Assembly (NCBI GenBank): GCA_016712275.1
Contig: JADJRI010000022.1
Span: 8,165 to 72,164 of the forward strand
DNA length: 64,000 nt
Direction: 5' to 3'
DNA from: Planctomycetota bacterium
Lineage (GTDB): Bacteria > Planctomycetota > Phycisphaerae > UBA1845 > UTPLA1
Part shown: positions 28,093-38,890 of the stretch, in pieces
Position numbering within the stretch: the stretch's first letter is position 1
Layout: every line of letters begins with the position of its first letter
Translations under genes and position numbers: made by a program
The notes under the pieces: model-generated
Databases searched by the model: none
What the model saw: only the letters and a program-made list of their open reading frames with translations
Told to the model about the DNA's origin: nothing

Positions 28093-28434
28093 TCAAGAGT
28101 TTGGTCCTGCGCCTGCCCCCTGGTCAATCGCCGCATTGATTCGGTGCATCATTTCAAGGTAGTCGGCCTGGGCCGACATCATGTTCTTGAGCAAACTGTT
28201 GTTGGCGACCTTGGCCTCGCATTCGGCGATGGCGCGTTTGTCGGCCACTTCGATGGGCTTGCCGGCGGCTTCGGATTGCTGAATTTTCTCGACGGCCGAT
28301 TGATATTCCTGAAGGATGGTCTGGGCCTCCGGATTGCCGTTAACGGCTTGGGCGGCCATCATGAATGCCTTCATTCGGGGGTGGGCGGCGATCTTCTTGC
28401 CGAGTGAAACCGCGTCGGCGATGATGTCTTCCAT
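28093..28434 (-). CDS. YlbF-family protein
   Basis: 113 residues from the Met at 28432-28434, which has AAAGGA about 12 bases upstream; earlier Met codons give an unconserved extension. The whole chain is a YlbF/YmcA-type helical domain: EDIIADAVSLGKKIAAHPRMKAF, EAQTILQEYQSAVEKIQ, CEAKVANNSLLKNMMSAQADY. In Bacillus these proteins work with RNase Y in mRNA maturation. Here the gene is divergent from RNase R (start 28590), a setting that fits an RNA-decay role, but this is only contextual. Confidence 0.7.
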   Translation of the reverse strand: MEDIIADAVSLGKKIAAHPRMKAFMMAAQAVNGNPEAQTILQEYQSAVEKIQQSEAAGKPIEVADKRAIAECEAKVANNSLLKNMMSAQADYLEMMHRINAAIDQGAGAGPNS

Positions 28435-28589
28435 ATAGGTTAGATGTCCTTTCGTGTTGGGCCGTGGGTTGAGTTGGACTGCCAAAGTGGTCTCATCAAC
28501 GTGACGACTGGGTTCGGCGACGTAGTTCATCAACGCATTTTTAACATCGTCGCCGTTTTTCTGCGATTGAGCAAGTGCAAGGATGCCCA

Positions 28590-30982
28590 ATGAGCAAGCG
28601 ATTCTCCGATCGAATTCTGGATTTTCTCAATCAACCCGGTTACGAGCCGCTTCGCACGCGCAAGCTGGCGAAGGCGATGGGGGTGGCGGCGGGTGAGATG
28701 GGTGATTTCCATGATGCCGTTGATGCCCTTCGGCGCGTAGGCCGTATTGTCATTGGTTCCCACAGCTCGGTGATGCTGCAAAACGCGCCGGCACAAATTA
28801 CCGGCACGTTTCGGGCCAATCCGCGCGGATTTGGATTTGTTGTTCCCGATGAAACAACCGAGCACGGCGACCTGTACATCGCCCAGGGCGATTCGGCAGA
28901 CGCGATGACCGGCGATCGCGTGATCTGCGAAGTCATGAACCGGGGAAAGCGCGATGGAAAGCAGGCGTTTGGCGGACGAATCCTGAAAGTGGTTGAGCGC
29001 GGCAACAGCAAGTTCGTTGGCGAGTTGAAACTGGATGGTACGACGTGGTATGTCGAGGCCGGCGGCAACACGATGCACGGGCCGGTGTTGATCGGCGATC
29101 CGCATGCGCACGGGGCGCGATCGGGCGATCAAGTGGTGATCGAGATTGCGCGCTATCCGAGCGATGGGAAGCCTGCGCAGGGCGTCATCGTCGAGCGACT
29201 GGGACAAGGCGGCGAGCCCGGCGTCGACCTCAAGAGCATCATTCGCCAATACCATCTGCCGGAAGAATTTCCGGAGCCGGCATTGGACGAAACGCGGCGC
29301 TTGGCGCGGTACTTTGATCCGACGGAGGAAGAGAAGCGGCGCGAGGATCTGAGCGACCATGTCATCATCACAATCGATCCGGACACGGCGAGGGATTTCG
29401 ATGATGCCATTTCGCTCACCAAGATTCAGAACAATGCGAAATCCGGAAATGCTGTTGTTTGGCATGGAGCTCGAAAAAAGCACGGACCTGCGGTGTGGGA
29501 ATTGGGCGTTCACATTGCCGATGTCAGCACATTTGTGCGCATTGACTCCGAACTGGACACCGAAGCCCGTAAGCGCGGAACCAGCGTTTACCTTCCGGGC
29601 AAAGTCATTCCGATGTTGCCGGAAATCCTGTCAAACGGTCTTTGCAGCTTGCAGGAGGCCGAACCGCGATTGTGCAAGAGTGCGTTTATTCGTTACGACG
29701 CCGAAGGCCGCGTCGTCGCGACCCGATTTGCCAACACGATTATTCGCTCAAAGAAGCGCCTGACTTATGGTCAGCGCAGGCCATCGTCGATGGCGAACGC
29801 GGCGATTTCGAAAAGGCGGTCGTCGATCTCGTAGAGCGCATGGACAAATTAGCGCGGGTGATTCGCAAGCGGCGCATCAGTGACGGCATGATCGTTCTGG
29901 AATTGCCGGCCGTCGATTTGATTTATGACGATAATGGCCGCGTTGTCGATGCGCAGCCCGAGGACACCAGCTTCAGCCATACGATCATTGAGATGTTCAT
30001 GGTTGAGGCAAACGAGGCGGTGGCGCGACACCTGACGGAACTGAAGGTGCCGTTTTTGAAGCTATTCACGCTCCGCCGGAAGAAGATTCGACGTCGGCCA
30101 TGGCGATGTTCCTGCGAGCGGCCGGCTTGAAGTTGCCGAAGAAAGTTGAGCCGCGCGATTTGCAGGCGGCGCTCGATCAATTGCGCGGCAAGCCGGAAGG
30201 ATTCGCCGTGAATCTGGCGGTGCTCAAGTCGATGCAATCGGCCGAGTATTCACCGCAGGAGATCGGCCATTTCGCGCTGGCGAGCGACGACTACGCGCAC
30301 TTTACCAGCCCGATTCGTCGGTATCCCGACTTAATGGTGCATCGGCTGTTGGACCTTTATTTTGATGATCGCATTCCCTTGGACAAGAAGCGGGGCGGCA
30401 AGACGCCGGTGGGTCTGATCAGTTATGAGGCATTGGTCGAAGAAGGGCGGCGCATGTCCTATTTGTCGCGCCGGGCCGAGGGTGCCGAACGGGAATTAAA
30501 GACGCTGAAAGTTCTGGCGATATTGGACAAGCAGCTCGGCGAGACATTTGAGGGCGTTGGTGACGGGCGTGACGAACTTTGGTTTGTTCGTGCAACATCC
30601 GAAGTACTTGATCGATGGTCTCGTGCGGCTGGAAGATCTCGGCGACGATTGGTGGGCGGTGGATGTCAAGCAGGCCCGGGTTCGCGGAGAGCGCAGTGGC
30701 AAGAGTTTTACGCTTGGGTCGCGCGTCACGGTTGAAATAGGCGAAGTGAATCTCCCCAATCGTCAGCTTTCATTGCAGTTGGTCGGGGGCAAGCGATCGA
30801 AATCGGGCGGCGAGCCTGTTGCGGCCGGCCGCCGGTCGAACAGGCCGGCGACATCGACGGACCGGCGCATAGGCGCCGGGGGTGGTCGCGGCAAGGTGGG
30901 CAAGAAATCCGGCGGGCAGCGTGGCAAGCGGTTCGGCGGCGCCAAGACGTCGAAGCGAGGCCGAAAGCGGCGCGGGCGTTGA
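28590..30982 (+). CDS. rnr: ribonuclease R (three frameshifts)
   Basis: About 795 residues with frames joined. N-terminal winged-helix part (DRILDFLNQPGYEPLRTRKLA), cold-shock domains (GTFRANPRGFGFVVPDE), RNB catalytic core with IDPDTARDFDDAISL carrying the metal-binding aspartates, GVHIADVSTFVR, HFTSPIRRYPDLMVHRLL, and an S1 domain (ALVTGVTNFGLFVQ) followed by a Lys/Arg/Gly-rich tail. Breaks fall near 29765, 30065 and 30550; the conserved text resumes in the next frame each time with little or no gap. The enzyme degrades structured RNA 3' to 5'. ATG 28590 (MSKRFSDRI) is preferred to the in-frame 28575. Confidence 0.9.
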
Positions 30983-31002
30983 AAGGGAGATTGGAGAGAC
31001 GA

Positions 31003-31245
31003 TTAGTATGCCGTTTTATTGTCGTCGGCGTCTCCTCGAATGTTGATCCAGATTCCCAAGCCGATCATGACCACGCCGGTTGCGATGACAATCATCCCTC
31101 CGGTTGGATGTCCATCGAGGATTAAGAATCCGAGCCCGATGGCCCCGGCGCCGACAATCGGAAAAAAGAGCCTTGCGGGCATGAACATCAGGGAGAGAAA
31201 GATGGTGCCGATGAGAAGCGCGATTAGCCTGGTGCCGCCGTACAT
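31003..31245 (-). CDS. small hydrophobic membrane protein
   Basis: 80 residues with three hydrophobic stretches: RLIALLIGTIFLSLMFM, LFFPIVGAGAIGLGFLIL and GGMIVIATGVVMIGLGIWI, and a short acidic tail DADDN. No family recognised. The gene converges on rnr (21 bases between the stops) and is divergent from gcvT. Confidence 0.55.
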   Translation of the reverse strand: MYGGTRLIALLIGTIFLSLMFMPARLFFPIVGAGAIGLGFLILDGHPTGGMIVIATGVVMIGLGIWINIRGDADDNKTAY

Positions 31246-31397
31246 GGATACACTCCTCTGCGATATGTGAATTCAATTGCCCGTCCGTTTGTTTCAGGCA
31301 TTGATCTTACCCGAATCGTGGGAAGGCGGCGAAAGTGAAAAAACCAGCGGGAATGCGGAGCTTGACCACCCATCGACAGCCCATCTAAACTCTCGAC

Positions 31398-32492
31398 ATG
31401 CTCAAAACCCCATTGAACGACACCCACAAGCGTCTCGGTGCCCGGCTAGTTGAGTTCGGCGGTTGGGAAATGCCGGTGATGTACCGCGGCATCAATGATG
31501 AACACGTGTATACGCGGACAGCCGCCAGTATTTTCGACGTTTCCCACATGGGCCGCTTGAAATTCACAGGCGATGACGCGGAGAAATTTCTAGATAAGGT
31601 CTGCACCCGAAACATCGCCAAAGTTGCGGTCGGCAAGTCGGCCTACAGCCACGTTTGTAACGAGCAGGGCTGCATCCTCGATGACGTCATCGTGTCACGT
31701 TTCAAGGACCATTTGTACATGGTCTGCAATGCGGGAAATCGCGAGAAGATCGTTGCCCATCTGAAGAAACATATCGAGGGCATGAAGGTCAAGATGGAAG
31801 ACTTGACCACCGGAACGGTCATGTTTGCCATTCAGGGGCCGGCCGTGCTGCCGCTCTTCAAGGAACAATCCGACAAGCTGCCGATCAAGGTTCCCGAGAT
31901 TCCGCGCTATGGTTGTTTCGGCGGTTCTTACATGGGCATGGGATACACCGTTTTTCGCAGCGGATACACGGGCGAAGATGGGTTCGAGTTTGTTTTGCCG
32001 GCGATGGCGGGTGTTCTCGTTTGGGACTTTTTTACGAAGGACGGCGGGCCAGATCGCGCAACCATCAAACCCGCGGGCCTTGGCGCACGCGATACGCTTC
32101 GCCTGGAGGCGGGCATGCCGCTCTATGGGCACGAATTAAGTGAACACGTCAATTCGCTTGCGGCGGGTTGCAAGTGGTGCGTCGATTTGAACAAGGACTA
32201 CGTCGGTTCCGCAGCACTGAGAAAGTTCGATTCGGACGGTCTTCGCTTTAAGATGACGGGTTTGGCGCTAGAGGGCCGGCGAATTGCCCGACAGGGTTCA
32301 AAGATTCTCAGCGAAGGCCGGGAAGTTGGCGAAGTGACCAGCGGCACGCTCAGTCCGACGCTCGGAAAGTCGATCGCTATGGGTTATGTCGAAACTGCCT
32401 TGTCGAATTCGGAGGCCAAGTTGGCCGTCGATGTCAGCGGGACTCCAATTCCGGCAACGGTCGTGGGCCTGCCTTTCTACAGGCGGCAGTAA
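31398..32492 (+). CDS. gcvT: aminomethyltransferase, glycine cleavage T protein
   Basis: 364 residues, intact. Typical order: LVEFGGWEMPVMYRGINDEH, FDVSHMGRLKFTGDDAEKFL, ILDDVIVSRF, the folate-binding RSGYTGEDGFEFVLP, GARDTLRLEAGMPLYGHEL and the C-terminal VGEVTSGTLSPTLGKSIAMGYV. It transfers the methylene group from the lipoyl arm of the H protein to tetrahydrofolate and releases ammonia. First gene of gcvT-gcvH-gcvP. The 150-base leader shows no glycine-riboswitch signature that I can recognise. Confidence 0.95.
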   Translation: MLKTPLNDTHKRLGARLVEFGGWEMPVMYRGINDEHVYTRTAASIFDVSHMGRLKFTGDDAEKFLDKVCTRNIAKVAVGKSAYSHVCNEQGCILDDVIVSRFKDHLYMVCNAGNREKIVAHLKKHIEGMKVKMEDLTTGTVMFAIQGPAVLPLFKEQSDKLPIKVPEIPRYGCFGGSYMGMGYTVFRSGYTGEDGFEFVLPAMAGVLVWDFFTKDGGPDRATIKPAGLGARDTLRLEAGMPLYGHELSEHVNSLAAGCKWCVDLNKDYVGSAALRKFDSDGLRFKMTGLALEGRRIARQGSKILSEGREVGEVTSGTLSPTLGKSIAMGYVETALSNSEAKLAVDVSGTPIPATVVGLPFYRRQ

Positions 32493-32528
32493 AAGCGAAG
32501 TCGCCTGAGTGCGATAAGGAGCATCATC

Positions 32529-32910
32529 GTGGCGGTATTGAACGACAGGCGTTATCTCAAATCTCACGAGTGGCACAAGCTCGATGGCGATATCTGCACG
32601 ATCGGAATTACTCAGTTTGCAGCGGATGCACTGACGGACGTGACGTACGTTTCGCTGCCCGCGGCGGGCAAGGAGGTTTCCGCCGGCAAGCCCTTTGGCG
32701 AAATCGAAAGCGTCAAAGCGACGAGCGATTTGGTCTCCGGCGTCACGGGCGTCGTGGCCGAAGTCAATTCGAAACTGAATGATTCACCTGACCTCGTCAA
32801 CAGCGACCCAGCCGGCGGGCTGGATGATCAAGGTGAAGCTCTCCGACAGGTCCGCTTTCGAAAAGCTCCTGTCTGCCGCCGATTATGAGGCACAACTCGG
32901 CTCGCATTAG
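32529..32910 (+). CDS. gcvH: glycine cleavage H protein (one frameshift)
   Basis: About 126 residues when joined. KSHEWHKLDGDICTIGITQFA at the start, GEIESVKATSDL with the lipoylated Lys63, then NSDPAGG. Near 32820 one base is wrong: the other frame gives WMIKVKLSDRSAFEKLL and ends LGSH at a TAG at 32908-32910, the normal end of the family. It carries the aminomethyl group between P, T and L proteins. 36 bases after gcvT. Confidence 0.93.
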
Positions 32911-33095
32911 GCCGGTTCAAGGCGGCAATTTCCCAAGTTTGTTCGTAGCTGAAGCCACGGACTGAACGCACCGGGGTTCGTGGCATCTTTGCGTATTCCC
33001 TGCTACATTACTGCATTGATTTGACGGATTCCTGCCGCAATCGAATCGAGGGGATTCGTGCGCGCCATGGTCGTCCTTGCGGAGCAGCCAGATTC

Positions 33096-35977
33096 ATGCC
33101 TGAAACCCAAACGGCTCTCGACATACTCAACCCATCCGACACATTTGCCCCACGGCACATTGGTCCCAGTGACGCGGAAATCGGCGACATGCTGGCGACC
33201 CTGGGGTACAAATCGCTCGACGAACTGACCGACGCGACTTTGCCGGCGGACATTCGATTGCGCGAGCCGCTCTCCATCGGCGGGCCGCGCGGTGAACACG
33301 AATTGCTCGCCGAGTTGAAGGGCATCGCCTCGAAGAACAGGGTATTCCGCTCGATGATCGGCATGGGCTATTACGGCTGCATCACGCCGGGCGTCATTTT
33401 GCGGAACATACTGGAGAATCCCGGTTGGTATACCCAGTACACGCCATATCAGGCCGAGATTGCCCAGGGGCGGCTCGAAGCCCTGCTCAATTTTCAAACG
33501 ATGGTTTCGGACCTCACGGGCCTGCCGCTGGCCAGCGCGTCGCTCCTGGACGAGGCGACGGCCGCGGCGGGGCGATGACCATGTGTCATCGTATTGTCGG
33601 CGGCGATCGAATCGCGTACTTCGTGTCCAATACATGTCACCCTCAAACCATCCGTGTGGTGCAGACGCGCGCGGTGCCGTTGGGCCTGAGCGTGGTTGTC
33701 GGCGACGTTCACGCGACGGATTTTTCAGATGGCAAATACTTTGGCGTGTTGGTGCAGTATCCGACGACCGACGGCGCCATTGAGAAATATGAATCGGTCG
33801 CACAGCAGGTTCACGGCGGCGGCGGATTGCTCGTGGCCGCCACGGACTTGCTGGCACTGGCGCTGATCAAACCGCCCGGCGAATGGGGCGCGGACATCGC
33901 GATCGGCAATTCGCAGCGATTCGGCGTGCCCATGGGTTTTGGCGGTCCGCACGCGGCGTTCATGTCGACGCGCGAGGAATATGCCCGGCAAATGCCCGGC
34001 CGGATCGTCGGGGTGTCGAAGGATGCCCAGGGGCGCATGGGTTACCGGCTCGCCATTCAGACGCGCGAACAGCACATTCGCCGCGAAAAGGCGACGAGCA
34101 ACATTTGCACGGCTCAGGTGCTGCTGGCGATCATGGCCAGTATGTATGCGGTGTACCACGGCCCGGAGGGCATTCGGCGCATCGCGGAACGGGTGCGAGC
34201 ATTTGCTCGGGGACTGAGGACCGGCCTGCTGAAACTCGGACATCGCGTCGGTGATGAACCGGTTTTTGACACGCTTCGCGTCAAGCCGATGGGAAGAAGT
34301 GCGGCGGATGTCATTGCCGCGGCGCGGGCGAAGTCCATCAACCTGCGCGACTTCGGCGATGGTTCTCTCGGTATTGCGGTGGACGAAACTTCGGACGTCG
34401 CGGCCGCTTGCGACATTCTCATTTCATTCGGCGCACCGGACAGTCTTGATTTTGAGGAAGTTGCGAACGAAGGCAGGGCGGCGATTCCTTCAGATATCGC
34501 CCGGACGTCGGCATACCTGTCGCATCCGGTCTTCAACACGCATCACTCCGAAACCGAGATGTTGCGGTATATCTACACGCTCCAGCAGCGCGATCTTTCG
34601 CTGGCCACGTCGATGATTTCGCTCGGCTCCTGCACGATGAAGCTCAATGGAACCAGCGAGATGGTGCCGGTGACGTGGCCCGAATTTGCAAATCCGCATC
34701 CTTTCGCGCCAATCGATCAGGCGCGCGGCTATGAAATCATGTTCGAGCGGTTGGAGAACTGGCTTGCGGAGATCACGGGCTTCGCGGCCACTTCATTGCA
34801 GCCGAACGCAGGTTCGCAGGGAGAATACGCCGGTCTGCTCGTCATTCGCGCGTTTCATGAGCATCGCGGTGAGTCCGCGAGAAACGTCTGCCTCATTCCC
34901 GTGTCGGCCCACGGAACCAATGCCGCCAGCGCCGTCATGGCTGGATTCAGGGTGGTGCCTGTCGCAATCGATGCCAACGGCGCGATCGACATGTCGGATT
35001 TGAAGGCCAAGGCGACCGAACACAAAAAGGACCTTGCGGCGGTCATGGTGACCTATCCATCGACGGCCGGAATCTTTGAAGAAGGCGTCCGGGATTTATG
35101 CAGGGTGATTCACGACTGCGGCGGCCAAGTCTATATGGATGGCGCCAATATGAACGCCCAGGTGGGATTGTGCCGTCCGGGCGACATTGGCGCGGACGTG
35201 TGTCACCTTAATCTGCACAAGACGTTTTGCATTCCGCACGGCGGTGGCGGGCCGGGAATGGGGCCGATCTGCGTGGCCGCTCATCTCGCGCCGTTTCTTC
35301 CCGGGCATCCGGTTGAAGAGACCGCGGAAAAGCGGGCGATCGGGGCGGTATCGGCCGCACCTTATGGCAGTCCGGCGATTTTGCCCATTCCCTATGTTTA
35401 CATTGCCCTGATGGGCGGTGAAGGACTGCGCAAGGCGACGCAGGTCGCGATTCTAAACGCCAATTACATGGCCAAGCGCCTTGAAGGGCACTACCCACTG
35501 GTTTATCGGGGACGCAACGGCCGCGTTGCACACGAGTTTATTCTGGATTGCCGGCCGTTCGAGAAAAGCGCGGGCATCAAGATCGATGACATCGCCAAGC
35601 GGCTAATCGACTACGGCTTTCACGCACCGACGATGTCCTGGCCGGTGCCGGGAACGCTCATGGTTGAGCCGACCGAAAGCGAATCGATGGTTGAGCTGGA
35701 TCGCTTTTGCGATGCGATGATCAGCATTCGCGAAGAAATCCGCGCGGTCGAAGAGGGCCGCGCCGACCGGGCGGACAACGTGCTGAAAGGCGCGCCGCAC
35801 ACGGCAGCCGTTGTTTGCTCAAATGAATGGGCGCACAAATATTCTCGCGAGCAAGCGGCGTTTCCGACCGCGTGGATCCGCGACCATAAATTCTGGCCGC
35901 ATGTCGGACGGATTGACAATGTCTGGGGCGATCGCAATCTGATGTGTGCCTGTCCGCCGATGGACAGCTATCAGTAA
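33096..35977 (+). CDS. gcvP: glycine dehydrogenase (decarboxylating), single-chain P protein (one frameshift)
   Basis: About 960 residues, the undivided P protein with both halves. FAPRHIGPSDAEIGDML opens the N-terminal half, followed by GMGYYGCITPGVILRNILENP (split by me: MGYYGCITPGV) and YTQYTPYQAEIAQGRLE. The break is at about 33570, where DEATAAAG passes to AMTMCHRI. The second half has SLGSCTMKLNGTSEM, NAGSQGEYAGL and the PLP lysine in HLNLHKTFCIPHGGGGPG near residue 709. It decarboxylates glycine and loads the aminomethyl group on the H protein. Start chosen at MPETQTALDIL. Confidence 0.94.
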
Positions 35978-35986
35978 CGTTTGCGA

Positions 35987-36960
35987 TTAGTGAATAAACT
36001 CGCGATCGGTCGGCGATGCGTCGTTTGTTCTCACCTTGGGTTCTCCCTTGATCCATTCCTTATAGTTCGCGTGGGAGGTGTTCAGCGGTTCAAGGTGAAT
36101 GGTGGTCCGCGATGCCGGCCACTTGGCAGTGATCTTGTCCTCCATGTCGTGGCTCAGTTTATGGGCCGCCGCAACCGTCGTTTCAGGCAATACAACAAGG
36201 TGCATTTCAATATGGCGCTCGACCCCCGAGCGACGCGTACGCAAACCGTGAACCTCGACAAATTGCGATTCGAATTTTCTCAGCATGGCCGCGAGTTCAT
36301 CAATTTCGGCTTCAGGAAGCGATTCGTCCATGAATTGGCTGAACACCTCGCGAAATATGTGAAATGCAATGAACCAGAGGCAAATCGCGACGCCGATTGC
36401 AAGGAATGTATCGACAACCGGCTTTTGGCCCCACGCCCCGGCCAGCAATCCCGCAGCCAATCCGCCGGTGATGTAAATGTGCGTCCGCAAGTGCAGCGCT
36501 TCAGCCAGCACCGCCGGCGACTTGGTCTCGCGGGCAATTCGCATCAGGTAGATGGAGATGACATAATAAAATATCGATGCGGCGGCCATTACCGCGCAAA
36601 CATACATGGGGATTTCCGGGGGCATTTCGCCGCGACGAAGTCGCTCGATCGATTCGTAGGCGATGGCGATGCCGGCCGCCAGCACAAACGACCCTTCAAC
36701 CGCCGCGCCGAGCACTTCGAATTTCCCGTGGCCGAACGGATGCGAGCGGTCGGCCGGTCGCGCCGCCAATATGACGGCAAAAAGACAATGATTGAATCAA
36801 ACCCATCCAGAAAGGTGTGAATTCCCTCGGCAATCAGAGACTGAAGACCGAGTATCCAGCCCATCGCGAGTTCGACAACGCAAACGAGCAGACTGGAGGC
36901 GATGCAAATCTTGACGGCGCGCAGCCGCTTTTGCATTTCAGATTTCTCGATGGCGTCCAT
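35987..36960 (-). CDS. cation diffusion facilitator family transporter (one frameshift)
   Basis: About 323 residues. N-terminal helices (KICIASSLLVCVVELAMGWI, then LIAEGIHTFLDGFDSIIVF with the HxxxD metal site), a shift near 36775, then HPFGHGKFEVLGAAVEGSFVLAAG, further membrane helices (VCAVMAAASIFYYVISIY, GGLAAGLLAGAWG, LAIGVAICLWFIAFHIF) and a cytoplasmic domain (ERHIEMHLVVLPETTVAAAHKLSHDMEDKI in two pieces). CDF proteins export Zn2+, Fe2+ or Mn2+ by proton antiport; the metal cannot be told. Met at 36969 is an alternative start three codons upstream. The gene converges on gcvP. Confidence 0.85.
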
Positions 36961-37091
36961 TGGTTTCACGCCTTCAGTCGGTCACGGGTTTGCAGCCTGT
37001 GTCGCATCGAAATCATGGCCTCGCTATACTCTGACCCGCTGGAAAACGCCCATTTGCATTGGACTCCTTGCACCAGCGGATCCGTTTTAGC

Positions 37092-38096
37092 ATGCTCGAA
37101 CCCAAGGCAACGATCATTATTCCCAATCATAATGGAATGATGTATTTGCCGCGACTTCTCGAATCCCTGGCAAGGCAAACCGAGCGGCGTCATGAGGTGG
37201 TCGTCGTAGACGACACATCCCGGGATGAGAGTGTGGCCTATCTTCGCGGTCAATGGCCGAGCGTTCGGGTCTTGTGCAATGAACGAAATCTGGGATTTGC
37301 AGGCACGTGTAATGTCGGCCTGCGGGCGGCGACCACGCCGATTGTGGTGCTGCTGAATAATGACACCCACGTTGACGGGAATTGGCTGCATGAGGGGTTG
37401 CTCGCCTTTGAGAATGAGGATATTGCCGCAGCGGCGTCGCTGGTATTATTGGCGGACCCTCCTCATCTGATTGACACAGCTGGAGACGAGTATTCGGTGG
37501 TCGGCGGCGCGATGAAACGCATGCACATGCAGCCTCGCAGTGCGGCGGAAAATCTTGATGAAACGTGTTTTTCTGCAAGCGGTGCATCGGCATTTTACCG
37601 GCGCGAGGCGGTAGCGCGCGTCGGCTATCTGGAGGAGCGATTTGAAAGCTACTATGAAGACGTCGATCTTGGTTTTCGCCTGGCTTGGGCGGGCTATCGA
37701 TGCCGTTTCGCGCCGAAGTCCATCTGCTATCACCACCTGAGTTCCTCCTACAGCCCCAAAGGCTGGACGTATCATTTCAATTCCGCGCGAAACGCCGAAA
37801 TTGTCTGGCGGGCGAACATGCCCGAGTCAATGCAAAAACGCCATGGGGCGGCCCGTCGCCTGTTTCTCCTGATACAGGGCGCGAACAAAATGAGGCAGGG
37901 TTGCTTTCGTGCCTGGCGTGCGGGCCGAAAAGCAGCCGGAACGATGGGTGAAATGATTTCGGAAAAACGGGCCGCCTTACCGCATGCCGATGCCGAGGCC
38001 GTGACACGAATAGAATCGCTGCTTGTTCATGATTGGTGGGCTTTTCATGTGCGTTCGCGATTCCAACAGCGAGCCGCCGGAGACCCTCGCGGATGA
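37092..38096 (+). CDS. glycosyltransferase family 2
   Basis: 334 residues from MLEPKATIIIPNHNG; the in-frame ATG at 37059 adds 11 unlikely residues. GT-A marks: IIIPNHNGMMYLPRLLESL, VVVVDDTSRDESV, NLGFAGTCNVGL, the metal-site LLNNDTHVD, and EDVDLGFRLAWAGYRC with the acceptor-side YHHLSS. WcaA/rhamnosyltransferase-like. It shares an ATGA overlap with the next GT2 gene, so the two are translated together and likely work in the same glycan. Confidence 0.85.
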   Translation: MLEPKATIIIPNHNGMMYLPRLLESLARQTERRHEVVVVDDTSRDESVAYLRGQWPSVRVLCNERNLGFAGTCNVGLRAATTPIVVLLNNDTHVDGNWLHEGLLAFENEDIAAAASLVLLADPPHLIDTAGDEYSVVGGAMKRMHMQPRSAAENLDETCFSASGASAFYRREAVARVGYLEERFESYYEDVDLGFRLAWAGYRCRFAPKSICYHHLSSSYSPKGWTYHFNSARNAEIVWRANMPESMQKRHGAARRLFLLIQGANKMRQGCFRAWRAGRKAAGTMGEMISEKRAALPHADAEAVTRIESLLVHDWWAFHVRSRFQQRAAGDPRG

Positions 38097-38890
38097 TCAG
38101 CGTGTTGACCGTCAATTATTTTTCCGGGAGCGATCTCATCGGCCTGATCGAATCGCTAAAACTTCGAGATCCCGCGGATTCGTGCGAATTGATCGTGACC
38201 AACAATTCGATTGAGGAGCCGCTCGACGTCGCAGATTCCGCGTCGTTGCCGATTCGAATCATCCCGTCGCCCAATATCGGATTCGGTGCGGGAATTAATC
38301 GTGCCTATGACGATTCAGCAGGAGACATTCTCTTCATTACGAATCCCGACGTGCGCGTGAGACCCGATACGATTCGCAAGGCGGTTTCCTTTCTCGAAGA
38401 GCATCCCGATGTCGGCATTGTGCTGCCCATGCTTCGTTATCCCGATGGGGAATTTCAGCCCTCGGTTCGCCGGTTTTATTCCTGGCCGGTGGTGCTTTAT
38501 GCGCGATCACCACTGCGATCGATTGGCGAGCCGCCGAGGTTTTTTAGGGAGTATCTCTACGAGGGAATCGATCTCACCCATCCATCCGACGTTGATTGGG
38601 GGCTGGGCGGGGCCATGTTCCTGCGCCGAAGTGACATGGAGGGCGAGGGCATTTTTGATGAACGATTTTTTCTATACTTCGAGGATGTCGACCTGTGCCA
38701 CAAGTTTTGGCAGCGCGGCAAGCGCGTCGTGTATTGTCCGCAGATTGAGTGCCAACACGATCATCGCAGGTCCAGCAAGCAACCGGTCTCCAAGGCCGGC
38801 TGGTATCACTTTCAAAGCATGATGCGATTCATTGCCAAGCATCGCGGACTACCGAAACGGCCGCGGAAGATTTCTACTGGGGCTTCTTGA
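38093..38890 (+). CDS. glycosyltransferase family 2
   Basis: 265 residues. The ATG is inside the stop of the previous gene (ATGA at 38093-38096). ISVLTVNYFSGSDLIGLIESL, ELIVTNNSIEEP, NIGFGAGINRAYD, FITNPDVRV, GAMFLRRSDM and YFEDVDLCHKFWQRGKRV are the GT2 rhamnosyltransferase-like landmarks in order. No membrane helices. Its 3' end overlaps by 17 bases the end of the convergent TolB-like gene. Confidence 0.85.
   Translation: MISVLTVNYFSGSDLIGLIESLKLRDPADSCELIVTNNSIEEPLDVADSASLPIRIIPSPNIGFGAGINRAYDDSAGDILFITNPDVRVRPDTIRKAVSFLEEHPDVGIVLPMLRYPDGEFQPSVRRFYSWPVVLYARSPLRSIGEPPRFFREYLYEGIDLTHPSDVDWGLGGAMFLRRSDMEGEGIFDERFFLYFEDVDLCHKFWQRGKRVVYCPQIECQHDHRRSSKQPVSKAGWYHFQSMMRFIAKHRGLPKRPRKISTGAS

Noticed and set aside
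28530..29513. 327-codon minus-strand frame opposite rnr
   Set aside because: The plus strand encodes the RNase R cold-shock and RNB domains without doubt here.
31246..31397. possible glycine riboswitch before gcvT
   Set aside because: The leader is only about 150 bases and lacks the paired aptamer signature I would expect.
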